From NCBI RefSeq assembly GCF_003315175.1, contig NZ_QNRQ01000005.1:1-64000 (forward strand): 64,000 nt of DNA, given 5' to 3'. A program made the translations under genes and the position numbers. This stretch comes from Eoetvoesiella caeni. GTDB taxonomy: Bacteria; Pseudomonadota; Gammaproteobacteria; Burkholderiales; Burkholderiaceae_B. Below the pieces are notes generated by a model. The model was not told the DNA's origin. It ran no database searches and saw only the letters and a program-made list of their open reading frames with translations. How positions within the stretch are numbered: position 1 is the stretch's first letter; every line of letters begins with the position of its first letter. Of the stretch, positions 16,565 to 23,933 are shown piece by piece.

Positions 16565-17122
16565 TCAGCGAGTCTTGTCGCCCAGGACATGCTGCTTCCA
16601 CAGGTCGAATGCCCGCTCGGGCGGAAGCTCGGCGAGGATGACGATGGGCTGGGCCTGCCTGGTGCGCAGCGAAGCGAAGTACGCCTTGCGGTCGGCGATA
16701 GCCTTGAGCTTGATGCCTTTGATGAACAGCAGTTTGCCGTCCTTGATGAACAGCACCTTGTTGCCGATGTCGCGGTTGAAGGCGGCTCGCACCTTGCGCT
16801 CCGCGTGCATGGCATCGGCCAGTTCATCGACCAGGAAGTCGAGCGTCATGTCGATGTAATGAGGGTCTTCACCCTCCTGGCCTAGATCGAGCGGCGCAGG
16901 CGGCAAGCCCTTGGCAAAGGCTTCGGCCTGAGCCAGCAGCGTCGTCTTGCCGTTGAGCGCGCGGAGGAATGTCGAGCCGCCATGCCCGTCGTTGCGGGCC
17001 TCGGCGATGGGAGTGCCGTCGAACACGATGGTCGCGGTGAAGCACAGCGTTTCCTCGCTGGCGAAGTCGGTGACCTTGAGGTTCTTCAGCGTGATGCGGT
17101 CTTGCTTGGTGACGGTGTCCAT
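16565..17122 (-). CDS. Conserved ICE protein of unknown function, 185 aa
   Basis: The product starts MDTVTKQDRITLKNLKVTDF. The beta-rich N-terminal third (ETLCFTATIVFDGTPIAEARNDGHGG) is followed by a Leu/Asp-rich helical region and a Lys-rich core (FIKDGKLLFIKGIKLKAIAD). No motif is recognised. It is a single-gene unit: copy D of the three-hairpin motif lies upstream and an intrinsic terminator downstream. The ATG at 17122 has AGGACTTCCC upstream. Confidence 0.7.
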   Translation of the reverse strand: MDTVTKQDRITLKNLKVTDFASEETLCFTATIVFDGTPIAEARNDGHGGSTFLRALNGKTTLLAQAEAFAKGLPPAPLDLGQEGEDPHYIDMTLDFLVDELADAMHAERKVRAAFNRDIGNKVLFIKDGKLLFIKGIKLKAIADRKAYFASLRTRQAQPIVILAELPPERAFDLWKQHVLGDKTR

Positions 17123-17260
17123 GGGAAGTCCTGAAATCGACCGGGTGGCGACATGCCCCTGACGGGACGTGGCGACCATCCCGTGGGTTGGAGAAAGGAG
17201 GCATCGATGCCCCGGTGGGCAGCGTTCGCCGGTGAGATGCCGAAGCGAACTGGTGGGTGG

Positions 17261-17328
17261 CGTGGGCGGAACCCACGGCAGCCTTGACACCCTGGCTGCG
17301 GGCTGCTGCCGATACATCGGCAATGCAG
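17261..17328 (-). ncRNA. Three-hairpin intergenic RNA motif, copy D
   Basis: Plus-strand stems: CGTGGG/CCCACG (17261-17277), GCAGCC/GGCTGC (17278-17299), and CTGC..TGCCGAT-AC-ATCGGCA..GCAG (17303-17328). Here even the outer CATG/CATG pair of other copies is replaced by CTGC/GCAG, a paired change. It sits between the end of the cytosine methyltransferase gene and the 185-aa gene start; no terminator is evident between them. Confidence 0.6.
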
Positions 17329-17364
17329 GGGGAGAATGGCGCGGCCGGCAGGCTGCGTCGTCGA

Positions 17365-18969
17365 TCAATCCGAAGCGGTCGAGTCCGTCTTGTGCAGGCA
17401 CTGCACCAGCCGGTTGCCCAGCCAAGCCATGCACGGGACGGCCATGGAGTTGCCAATCGCCTTGTAGCGCGGAGCGTCTGCGGCAGGCTTGCCGCGATAC
17501 GGGATCAGCGTGTAGTCGTCGGGCATGCCCTGCAGCCGCTCGCACTCCATGGGCATCAGCCGCCGCACCCGCCATTGCGACCAGTCTCCCGGGCCGGGGT
17601 CATTCCAGTCGTACCGGAAATGCGCCTCGAAGTCGGGAGCCAGGACATGGGGCTTGTCTGCGCCGCCGCTGGTACGCAACGCCGCCGCAACGCTTCCGCC
17701 CAGTTCGGCAGCAAGACCCTGCGTCCGTCCCCGCAGGGCAACGCAGGCCACCATCGGCACACCGTAGCCCGGCTTGCCGTTGGACAGGACGGTGCAAGAC
17801 ACCTGTCCATGGCCCGACTCGAAGCGCACTTCGCCGCGGTTGTTCTGCACGAAGGCGATGGCGGGCGCGACGCCTGCGTTCGCATGGCTGTAGCGATGCC
17901 CGCCGGCACGCAGCCTCGGCGTCAGGTCGATCGTGGCGTCCGCGCCGCTGCCCTGGGCGGTGAAGGCGATGATCGGCACGCCCTTTCCCGTACCGTCCTC
18001 GCTGCTGCCCTTGCCGTTGTTGGCGGTGTCGAGGGTGTGGGCGATGCTGCCGGCGATGGACTGCACCATGAACGTCTCGGTGCGGATGTCGTGCTTGGGA
18101 CCCGCGGCCATCAGGCATGCCGCAACATCGACGGGGCCAATGCCGCCGCTGAATCCGAACGTCGTCGTGACCTTGCCGTAGGGCTGGCTCAGTCCAGCGA
18201 ATCCTGCGTATCCGCCTGCTGCTGCAGCACCCGGTCCAGCAGCGCGGGCAGCTTCTTGCCACGGCGCGCGGCCCGCAGAAGAATCCCCGCGCAGGCCTGT
18301 GCGCTCAAAAAGTACTTCGGAGGGATCGAGGTCATCACCACCACATGCCACAAGAAACACGCGCTTGCGGCGTTGGGCGACACCGAAATATTGAGCGTCG
18401 AGCACGCGCCAGGCGATGCGGCGGCGGGGTCCAGACACACAACCAGCGTGCGCCCATTTTTCCCCTGGCGGCTGGAGCGCACGGCTTTCTCCGGCCAGTG
18501 CGCCCAGGAAATGCCCGAAGGCATTGCTGCGGTCGTTGAGGACGCCGGGGACGTTTTCCCAGACGAGCGTTGCCGGCGGGCGGCGGTCTTGGTGGCGGGT
18601 TTGGTCGATGGCATTTGCAAGCTCCACATAGGCAAGGGTCAAGGCGCCGCGCGGGTCGTTCAGCCCCTGTCGCGCGCCGGCAACGCTGAACGACTGGCAC
18701 GGCGTGCCGCCGACCAGGATGTCGGGCGCCGGCACGGTGCCGGCGCGCACCTGACGGGCGATCGCGGTCACGTCGCCCAGGTTGGGCACATGGGGGTAAC
18801 GGTGGGCGAGCACGGCGCTCGGGAACGGCTCGATCTCGGCGAACCACGCGGCTTTGAGGCCGAGGGGTTGCCATGCGAGGCTCACGGCCTCGATGCCGCT
18901 GCACACGCTGCCGTACAGCAGTGGCGCGGCCTGGGGTGCACCGCGAAGGGTGCAAGGTTGCGGGTTCAT
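17365..18969 (-). CDS. Orphan C5-cytosine DNA methyltransferase
   Basis: A 534-residue Dcm-type enzyme. Motif I variant (YGSVCSGIEAVSLAW) is near residues 19-33, the catalytic PCQS motif IV (GGTPCQSFS) near 88-96, ENVPG motif VI near 139-143 and RRKRVFLVA motif VIII near 200-208. A long variable target-recognition region precedes the C-terminal motifs (ECERLQGMPDDYT and AIGNSMAVP, motifs IX-X). No cognate endonuclease is nearby. In ICEs of this family such enzymes are common and probably protect transferred DNA from host restriction. The start at 18969 follows AGGAGACCCGAC. Confidence 0.88.
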   Translation of the reverse strand: MNPQPCTLRGAPQAAPLLYGSVCSGIEAVSLAWQPLGLKAAWFAEIEPFPSAVLAHRYPHVPNLGDVTAIARQVRAGTVPAPDILVGGTPCQSFSVAGARQGLNDPRGALTLAYVELANAIDQTRHQDRRPPATLVWENVPGVLNDRSNAFGHFLGALAGESRALQPPGEKWAHAGCVSGPRRRIAWRVLDAQYFGVAQRRKRVFLVACGGDDLDPSEVLFERTGLRGDSSAGRAPWQEAARAAGPGAAAAGGYAGFAGLSQPYGKVTTTFGFSGGIGPVDVAACLMAAGPKHDIRTETFMVQSIAGSIAHTLDTANNGKGSSEDGTGKGVPIIAFTAQGSGADATIDLTPRLRAGGHRYSHANAGVAPAIAFVQNNRGEVRFESGHGQVSCTVLSNGKPGYGVPMVACVALRGRTQGLAAELGGSVAAALRTSGGADKPHVLAPDFEAHFRYDWNDPGPGDWSQWRVRRLMPMECERLQGMPDDYTLIPYRGKPAADAPRYKAIGNSMAVPCMAWLGNRLVQCLHKTDSTASD

Positions 18970-19488
18970 GTCGGGTCTCCTGTTCGTGTGGCCCGGGGCG
19001 GGCCGGGACGTTGATAGGCAGGAGAAAGGCGCCGAAGGCCCTGCGGCCTTCGGCTCGGGAGGACAGAACCACCCGTGGGCTGGTGCAGGCCCGGTCGTCG
19101 CTAGAACCGTCTGCTCATCAGCAATCACACCCGGCGCATGTCGTGGTTCGCGCCGGCATCGTCTGGCGCACATCCGCGCACAAAGGGAGCCCGTTTTTGC
19201 GCCGGCGGGCACCGGCACCGAATACCGCTGACCACGAAGGGTCTCCGGGTGGCTCGCGCAGCTTGGCAAGCCACCGGGGGACCCTTCGCAGAGGCGGGAG
19301 AAATGCAGATCAGCAGAAAGCGCAGGAGGCGGTTCGCGGAGAAGCTACCTTCAGGTCCCGCGGCCGGGGATGACCAAGCGGGACGCGCACACGGACAAGA
19401 AGGCGTTGCGCGCTGGGCGTCCCGCAGGGCGTGCGGAACACAGGCCGCGCCGCCGATTGCGGGCACGGCTCACGGGGAACGGGGTCGG
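18970..19488. other. 519-bp intergenic region with large inverted repeats, candidate transfer origin
   Basis: No gene is supported here. Two strong dyads are visible: a perfect 10-bp stem GCCGAAGGCC/GGCCTTCGGC (19031-19054), and an imperfect 20-bp stem (18 of 20 positions match) with arms 19235-19254 and 19269-19288 around a 14-nt loop. The latter is not followed by a U-tract in either direction, so it is not a simple terminator. Position between topB and the methyltransferase, and the dyad architecture, would suit an oriT or a nicking-site accessory region, but no nic consensus was recognised. Confidence 0.35.
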
Positions 19489-21501
19489 TCAGGAGCCTTT
19501 GCGGCCGCTGCGGCGCGGGCGCGAGGCACCACGCTTGGACGTGCCGGATTCGACCGGCAGCGTGCCTTTGCAGTCGGGGTAGCGACTGCACGACCAGAAT
19601 GGGCCGCTCTTGCCGGTGCGCTGGCGCGTCGGTGCGCCGCACTGTGGGCAAGGTGGTCCGTGGGGAACCTTGATGGACAGGGACGTGCTGCCGTACTGCG
19701 CGATCAACTGTGAGATCCATGCAGCCTGCTTGCCGATGAATACGTCCAGCGTGAGCTGTCCAGCTTCGATCATGTCCAGCGCCTGTTCCCAGACGGCGGT
19801 TGTCCCTGGGTCGGCAATCGCTGTGGGCACCGCGTCGATCAGGGTGAAGGCCGCATCTGAGGCACGGATGGCGCGGCCCTTCTTCACGAGGTAGCCCCGC
19901 GTCAGCAGGCCACTGATGATGTTGGCCCGCGTCGCTTCGGTGCCGATGCCGACCGTATCCTTGAGCTTCTGTTTCAGGCGCGGCTCCGAGACCAGTTTGG
20001 CGACGCCCTTCATGGACTTGACCAACTCGCCCTGCGTATAGGGCCGAGGGGGCAGCCTCTTGAGCGCCTTCAGATCGACGTCGGCCACCTGACATGCCAA
20101 GCCCTCGCGCAGCGCGGGCAGTACCTGGCTGCGCGCCGCAGGGTCGCCATCCTCCTCGGATTGCGGTTCGGCCAGCACCAGGCGCCACCCCTTGACGACG
20201 ACCTGCTTGCCGGTGGCCGCCAGCGTCTGCTGGCCGCAGGAGAGGTTCGCCACATTGCGGTCGAACTCGTGGTGAGGAAGGAATTGCGCCAGGTAATGCG
20301 CCCGGATCAGCCGATACACTGCCAGTTCCTTCTCACTCATGGTCGAGAGGTTCGCCGGTTCGAGCGTCGGGATGATGCCGTGGTGAGCAGACACCTTCGC
20401 GTCGTTCCAGGCGCGTGAGCGTTGAGTGCGGTCGAGCTGGTCCATGATCGGTCGCAGCAAGGGATCGGTCTTGACCAGGCTGTCGAGGACCGTTGGCACC
20501 TCGGCGAACATGCTTTCGGGCAGGTAGCCCGAATCGGAGCGCGGGTACGTCGTGGCCTTGTGCGTCTCGTATAGGGCCTGAGCAATGTCTAAGGTCTCCT
20601 GCACATCGAGCCCAAGCTGCCAGGAACACACCTCCTGCAAGGTCCCCAGGTCGAACGGCAGCGGCGGGCCTTCCCGCACGCGCTCGGTTTCGACCGCCAC
20701 CACCTGGGCGCTGTCCGCGGCGCGGATCTGCTGCGCGGCGTGCTGCGCGATGGGCTGCTGCAGGCAGCGGCCGGCGTCGTCGGTGCATGCTTTCGGGGGA
20801 ACCCACTGCGCGGCGAAAGTCTGGCCACCGGCGGACAGGGACACGTCGATGGCCCAGTACGGCACGGACACGAAGGCGGTGATCTCGCGGTCGCGGTCCA
20901 CGACCAGTTTGAGCGTGGGGGTCTGGACGCGGCCTACCGACAGCACGCCGTCGTAGCCGGCCTGCTGTCCCAGCACCGTGAACAAGCGGCTGAGGTTCAT
21001 GCCGACGAGCCAATCCGCCCGAGAGCGCGCCAGCGCCGAGTAGTACATCGGCAGCGTCTCGGCCGATGGCCGGAGCTTGCCGAGTGCCGCGCGGATGGAC
21101 GCATCGTTCAGCGCCGACAACCACAGCCGTTCGATGGGACCGCGGTAGCCGCACAGGTCGATGATCTCGCGGGCGATCAACTCGCCCTCGCGGTCGGCAT
21201 CTGTGGCGATGACAAGCTGGGTCGCCTTAGCCAGAAGCGCCTTGACGACTTTGAACTGCGTGGCGGTTTTCGGTTTGACCTCGACCCGCCAGTGCTGAGG
21301 AATGATGGGCAACTGCTCCAGCGACCAGCGCTTGAGCGCCGCGTCATAGACCTCGGGGGCTGCCGCTTCGACGAGATGGCCGATGCACCAGGTGACGGTG
21401 ACGCCGGAACCGTTGAGGCAGCCTTCACCGCGCTGCGTGGCACCGAGAATCCGGCCAATGTCTTTGCCCTGGGAGGGCTTCTCGCACAAGAACAGCCGCA
21501 T
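19489..21501 (-). CDS. topB: DNA topoisomerase III
   Basis: A 670-residue type IA topoisomerase. The N-terminal TOPRIM domain (MRLFLCEKPSQGKDIGRILGA, residues 1-21; ATDADREGELIAREII near 96-111) is followed by the active-site region (SVGRVQTPTL, about 186-195, and the YPRSDSGYLPE tyrosine motif near 320). The C-terminus carries one Cys4 zinc finger (CPQCGAP...CSRYPDC) and an Arg/Lys-rich tail. Topoisomerase III genes are core ICE genes and decatenate or process DNA during replication and transfer. A 283-bp upstream gap contains a 21-bp palindrome (21710-21730). Confidence 0.93.
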   Translation of the reverse strand: MRLFLCEKPSQGKDIGRILGATQRGEGCLNGSGVTVTWCIGHLVEAAAPEVYDAALKRWSLEQLPIIPQHWRVEVKPKTATQFKVVKALLAKATQLVIATDADREGELIAREIIDLCGYRGPIERLWLSALNDASIRAALGKLRPSAETLPMYYSALARSRADWLVGMNLSRLFTVLGQQAGYDGVLSVGRVQTPTLKLVVDRDREITAFVSVPYWAIDVSLSAGGQTFAAQWVPPKACTDDAGRCLQQPIAQHAAQQIRAADSAQVVAVETERVREGPPLPFDLGTLQEVCSWQLGLDVQETLDIAQALYETHKATTYPRSDSGYLPESMFAEVPTVLDSLVKTDPLLRPIMDQLDRTQRSRAWNDAKVSAHHGIIPTLEPANLSTMSEKELAVYRLIRAHYLAQFLPHHEFDRNVANLSCGQQTLAATGKQVVVKGWRLVLAEPQSEEDGDPAARSQVLPALREGLACQVADVDLKALKRLPPRPYTQGELVKSMKGVAKLVSEPRLKQKLKDTVGIGTEATRANIISGLLTRGYLVKKGRAIRASDAAFTLIDAVPTAIADPGTTAVWEQALDMIEAGQLTLDVFIGKQAAWISQLIAQYGSTSLSIKVPHGPPCPQCGAPTRQRTGKSGPFWSCSRYPDCKGTLPVESGTSKRGASRPRRSGRKGS

Positions 21502-21709
21502 GTCCGTCCATCCCGATTCCCGTTGTTCATGGAGTTGCTGGAATCGACGATGCCGAGCGCCACCTGGGGTAGCAGCAAACAAGCCGCATGCGCCGGCGAC
21601 CGCTTTCACGCCGATGGAATGGCTCGGGCGGGGATGGCGCGTGGCCGCAGGTGTGCGGACCAGGAGCCGCGATTTGCGGGAGCGCGTGGAAGTCGATGGA
21701 CGTTGATGG

Positions 21710-21730
21710 AGCTATCCCCAGGGGATAGCT
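21710..21730. repeat. 21-bp palindrome, copy 1 (upstream of topB)
   Basis: Arms AGCTATCCCC and GGGGATAGCT flank a central A; the palindrome is perfect. The flank GTTGATGG on its left also occurs, inverted, beside copy 2. It lies 209 bp upstream of the topB start and 55 bp after the end of ssb. Likely a protein-binding site. Confidence 0.7.
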
Positions 21731-21784
21731 TGCGGGGTGCATGGAGGGCGGCGAAGCACTACGGCGGCCGCCCTCCATGCCGGT

Positions 21785-22225
21785 TCACTTCCTGCGCTTC
21801 GCCTCCTTCGGCGCGGTCGATTCCTGGGCAGCCTGTGGCTTCGGTTCTGCCTCCTGCGGCTTCGGACTGAGGGCCACGGACTCGATGCGGTACGGCAGGA
21901 TGCCGACGCTGCGCGCGTTGATCTGCCAGGTCTCGCGCGGCTGATCTTCGTTGTCCGTCCAGGGGTCGCGCTCCATGCGGCCGACGACCAGCACGCGCAT
22001 GCCCTTCTGGTAGAGCTGCTGCCAGCGGTCGGCGTCGTGGTGCCAGAGTTCCACCGGCGCCCAGAAGCCGCCGCGGTCCTCGAACTCGCCGCCCTTGGTG
22101 GGGACGGGGTTGTCGAAGTACACGTTCAGCCGGAGCAGCCGGCGAGGATCGTCATTGCCGTTGGGGAATTCGCGGTACTCGGGGGGCGAGCCGATGTTGC
22201 CCTCGCCGATGAATTGTGTGCTCAT
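21785..22225 (-). CDS. ssb: Single-stranded DNA-binding protein of the ICE
   Basis: A 146-residue OB-fold protein (MSTQFIGEGNIGSPPEYREF start, then FDNPVP and WHHDADRWQQLYQKGMRVLVVGRMERDPW typical of ICE-type SSBs). The C-terminus is Pro/Lys-rich and lacks the acidic DDDIPF tail of housekeeping SSB, as is usual in this family. It probably coats DNA during ICE replication or transfer. It starts 73 bp after the DUF3158 gene and is cotranscribed with it. The ATG at 22225 has GGAGATTGCACC upstream. Confidence 0.85.
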   Translation of the reverse strand: MSTQFIGEGNIGSPPEYREFPNGNDDPRRLLRLNVYFDNPVPTKGGEFEDRGGFWAPVELWHHDADRWQQLYQKGMRVLVVGRMERDPWTDNEDQPRETWQINARSVGILPYRIESVALSPKPQEAEPKPQAAQESTAPKEAKRRK

Positions 22226-22298
22226 GGTGCAATCTCCGTGGTGGTTGAAATACCCGTGCCTCGTTGGGCTCGGGCGCGTGCTCGGATGGCTGGCGCAA

Positions 22299-22826
22299 TC
22301 ACCGATCGCGCACTGCGGCAGGGACGGACGCGAGCCGGCGCAGGTAGGTGTTGTCTGCCTGCGCGGCCTTGCTGGCGCATTCCTGCGCTTGCCTGCCAAG
22401 GGTGTGCAGCAGGCTGATCTGCATGTTCAACGTGATGCGCTGCAGTTCGATCGCGTGCAGGTCGTGCAGCAGGTTGACCGGCGTGCTGGTCGTGGCGATC
22501 AGCTCCTGCCACAGGACCACGCCCATGGCCGATCGGTCGTGCTTGCGCCAGCGTAGAAAGGTCGTGCCTGCGCCAGTGGTCTGCTGAGCCAGCTCGACGG
22601 GAAGCAGGTGGAAGGGATGCCCGCACGCCTGTGGCAGCACCTGTCGCTGCGCCAGGGCAATCAATTCGTCGCGCATGGCGAAGCACTGGCTGGCCCAGCC
22701 CTCGAAGTCCCCTTTACCTTTAAAAGGCTTTAAAAGGCCTTTTAGAGAGGCCGCGTGTTCCAGCCGCATGAAGGCTGGCTGTTCCAGACCACGGAAGTAG
22801 CGCGGTTCGCGGTTCGGGTCGCTCAT
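22299..22826 (-). CDS. DUF3158 family ICE protein
   Basis: A 175-residue soluble protein matching the DUF3158 family, conserved between TIGR03761 and ssb genes in these ICEs; function unknown. Its start overlaps the preceding stop by 4 bp. Codons about 28-36 contain an unusually AT-rich tandem repeat (two copies of TTTAAAAGGC, 22720-22739) continuing into a 14-bp palindrome in an otherwise GC-rich gene. Confidence 0.82.
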   Translation of the reverse strand: MSDPNREPRYFRGLEQPAFMRLEHAASLKGLLKPFKGKGDFEGWASQCFAMRDELIALAQRQVLPQACGHPFHLLPVELAQQTTGAGTTFLRWRKHDRSAMGVVLWQELIATTSTPVNLLHDLHAIELQRITLNMQISLLHTLGRQAQECASKAAQADNTYLRRLASVPAAVRDR

Positions 22827-23602
22827 GCCTGTTCGTCCTCGCCGGTGCTGGCCTCAGCCGGATCGGCGGCAGTGCCTTCGTTGGTGGGAGGAGCGGCTGC
22901 GGCAGCGCTATCACCGCGCTGTTGCAGCCCGCGGCGTGCGATGGGCGGCGCAAACTTCGAGCGGCGCATGCCTTCGAGCACGTCCTGCGGCAGTTCGCCG
23001 AACTTCTCCAATGCTGCCCGAGCTGCGGCGTTCTTGGCCGCGAAGTCGTCGCGGGTGCAGCCCGAGTAGCGGTATTGCTGGGCCAGGCTGAACAGGCTGC
23101 GCAGCGCGTGGGCACCTTCGTTGAGCCAGCGCTCCAATGTCGAGCGATCGATCAGTGCGGTGTGATGGGCGAGGATAAGCTTGCGGGCGATGTCGTCGTA
23201 GTCGGCCAGAAGATAGACGGCGGCAAAGCCGAGCTGCGCGTTCACGAACAAGGGGAGCTTCACCGGCTGCACGTTGAGGTTCTCGCCCAGGCTCAACGCC
23301 GCAGGCACGCCGGCCAGTGCCTGGTCCACCTGCTCGCGCAGCGATTGCAGCGTGGTCTTGGTCTGGTCGAGCTTTTCCTCAATGCGCAACATCCACCAGT
23401 CGCTGTACGGGTCGTCCTGTTCCGAGCCGCGCTTCATCTTGTTCATCACGGCGATGTAGCCGTTCAGGCCGACAATGCCGGGTCGCCCCTCGGCGGCGGC
23501 GCGGCCATGCCAGATGCGCGAGGCGTGGTGGGTGTGAAGCGTCAGCGACATCGCGCTGCGCAAAGAGCCGAGATTGAGTTGCAGAGGTTCGTTGGTTGCC
23601 AT
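22823..23602 (-). CDS. TIGR03761 family integrating conjugative element protein
   Basis: A 259-residue protein of the PFL_4669/TIGR03761 ICE family (LRSAMSLTLHTHHASRIWHGR near the N-terminus, GIVGLNGYIAVMNKMKRG, LNVQPVKLPLFVNAQLGFAAVYLL). The Ala-rich, acidic C-terminal tail is probably disordered. No catalytic motif is known for the family. It heads the unit TIGR03761-DUF3158-ssb. The start at 23602 is preferred over 23644 for its match to family N-termini. The 331-bp upstream gap carries two palindrome copies. Confidence 0.85.
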   Translation of the reverse strand: MATNEPLQLNLGSLRSAMSLTLHTHHASRIWHGRAAAEGRPGIVGLNGYIAVMNKMKRGSEQDDPYSDWWMLRIEEKLDQTKTTLQSLREQVDQALAGVPAALSLGENLNVQPVKLPLFVNAQLGFAAVYLLADYDDIARKLILAHHTALIDRSTLERWLNEGAHALRSLFSLAQQYRYSGCTRDDFAAKNAAARAALEKFGELPQDVLEGMRRSKFAPPIARRGLQQRGDSAAAAAPPTNEGTAADPAEASTGEDEQA

Positions 23603-23720
23603 GGTGTCCGCTCGCTTGGGAAAAGGAGCGGTCAGGATCGGCACGCAGCGGAAGGCAGTCAGTCAACAAACCGAAATGAACCAGTCCCCGGTTGTCCTGG
23701 CAACGGTGGCCTCTGGCACG

Positions 23721-23741
23721 AGCTATCCCCAGGGGATAGCT
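23721..23741. repeat. 21-bp palindrome, copy 2
   Basis: Arms AGCTATCCCC and GGGGATAGCT around a central A, identical to the palindrome at 21710-21730. The adjoining CCATCAAACGG is an inverted near-match to the flank of copy 1, so the shared site extends beyond the palindrome. It lies 119 bp upstream of the TIGR03761 gene. Confidence 0.7.
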
Positions 23742-23865
23742 CCATCAAACGGCATGGAGCGCTGCTCGCGCGGATGGTGCGGGCCGCTCATGAAACCGAC
23801 GCCATTACGGGCCCGTGGGCGGGAGTACCAGGCCGCGCCGGTCGGCGTTACACCTTGTAGTACAT

Positions 23866-23882
23866 CTATCCCCTGGGGATAG
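23866..23882. repeat. Palindrome, copy 3 (shorter arms)
   Basis: CTATCCCC and GGGGATAG flank a central T; the right side continues AGCT-compatible bases but the left side does not. It is 125 bp from copy 2 in the same 331-bp intergenic region (23603-23933), which holds no gene. Confidence 0.65.
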
Positions 23883-23933
23883 CTCTACTGACGGCCATCG
23901 ACGTCTGCTTCACGCCCTTGTCGCTCGTCGCGC

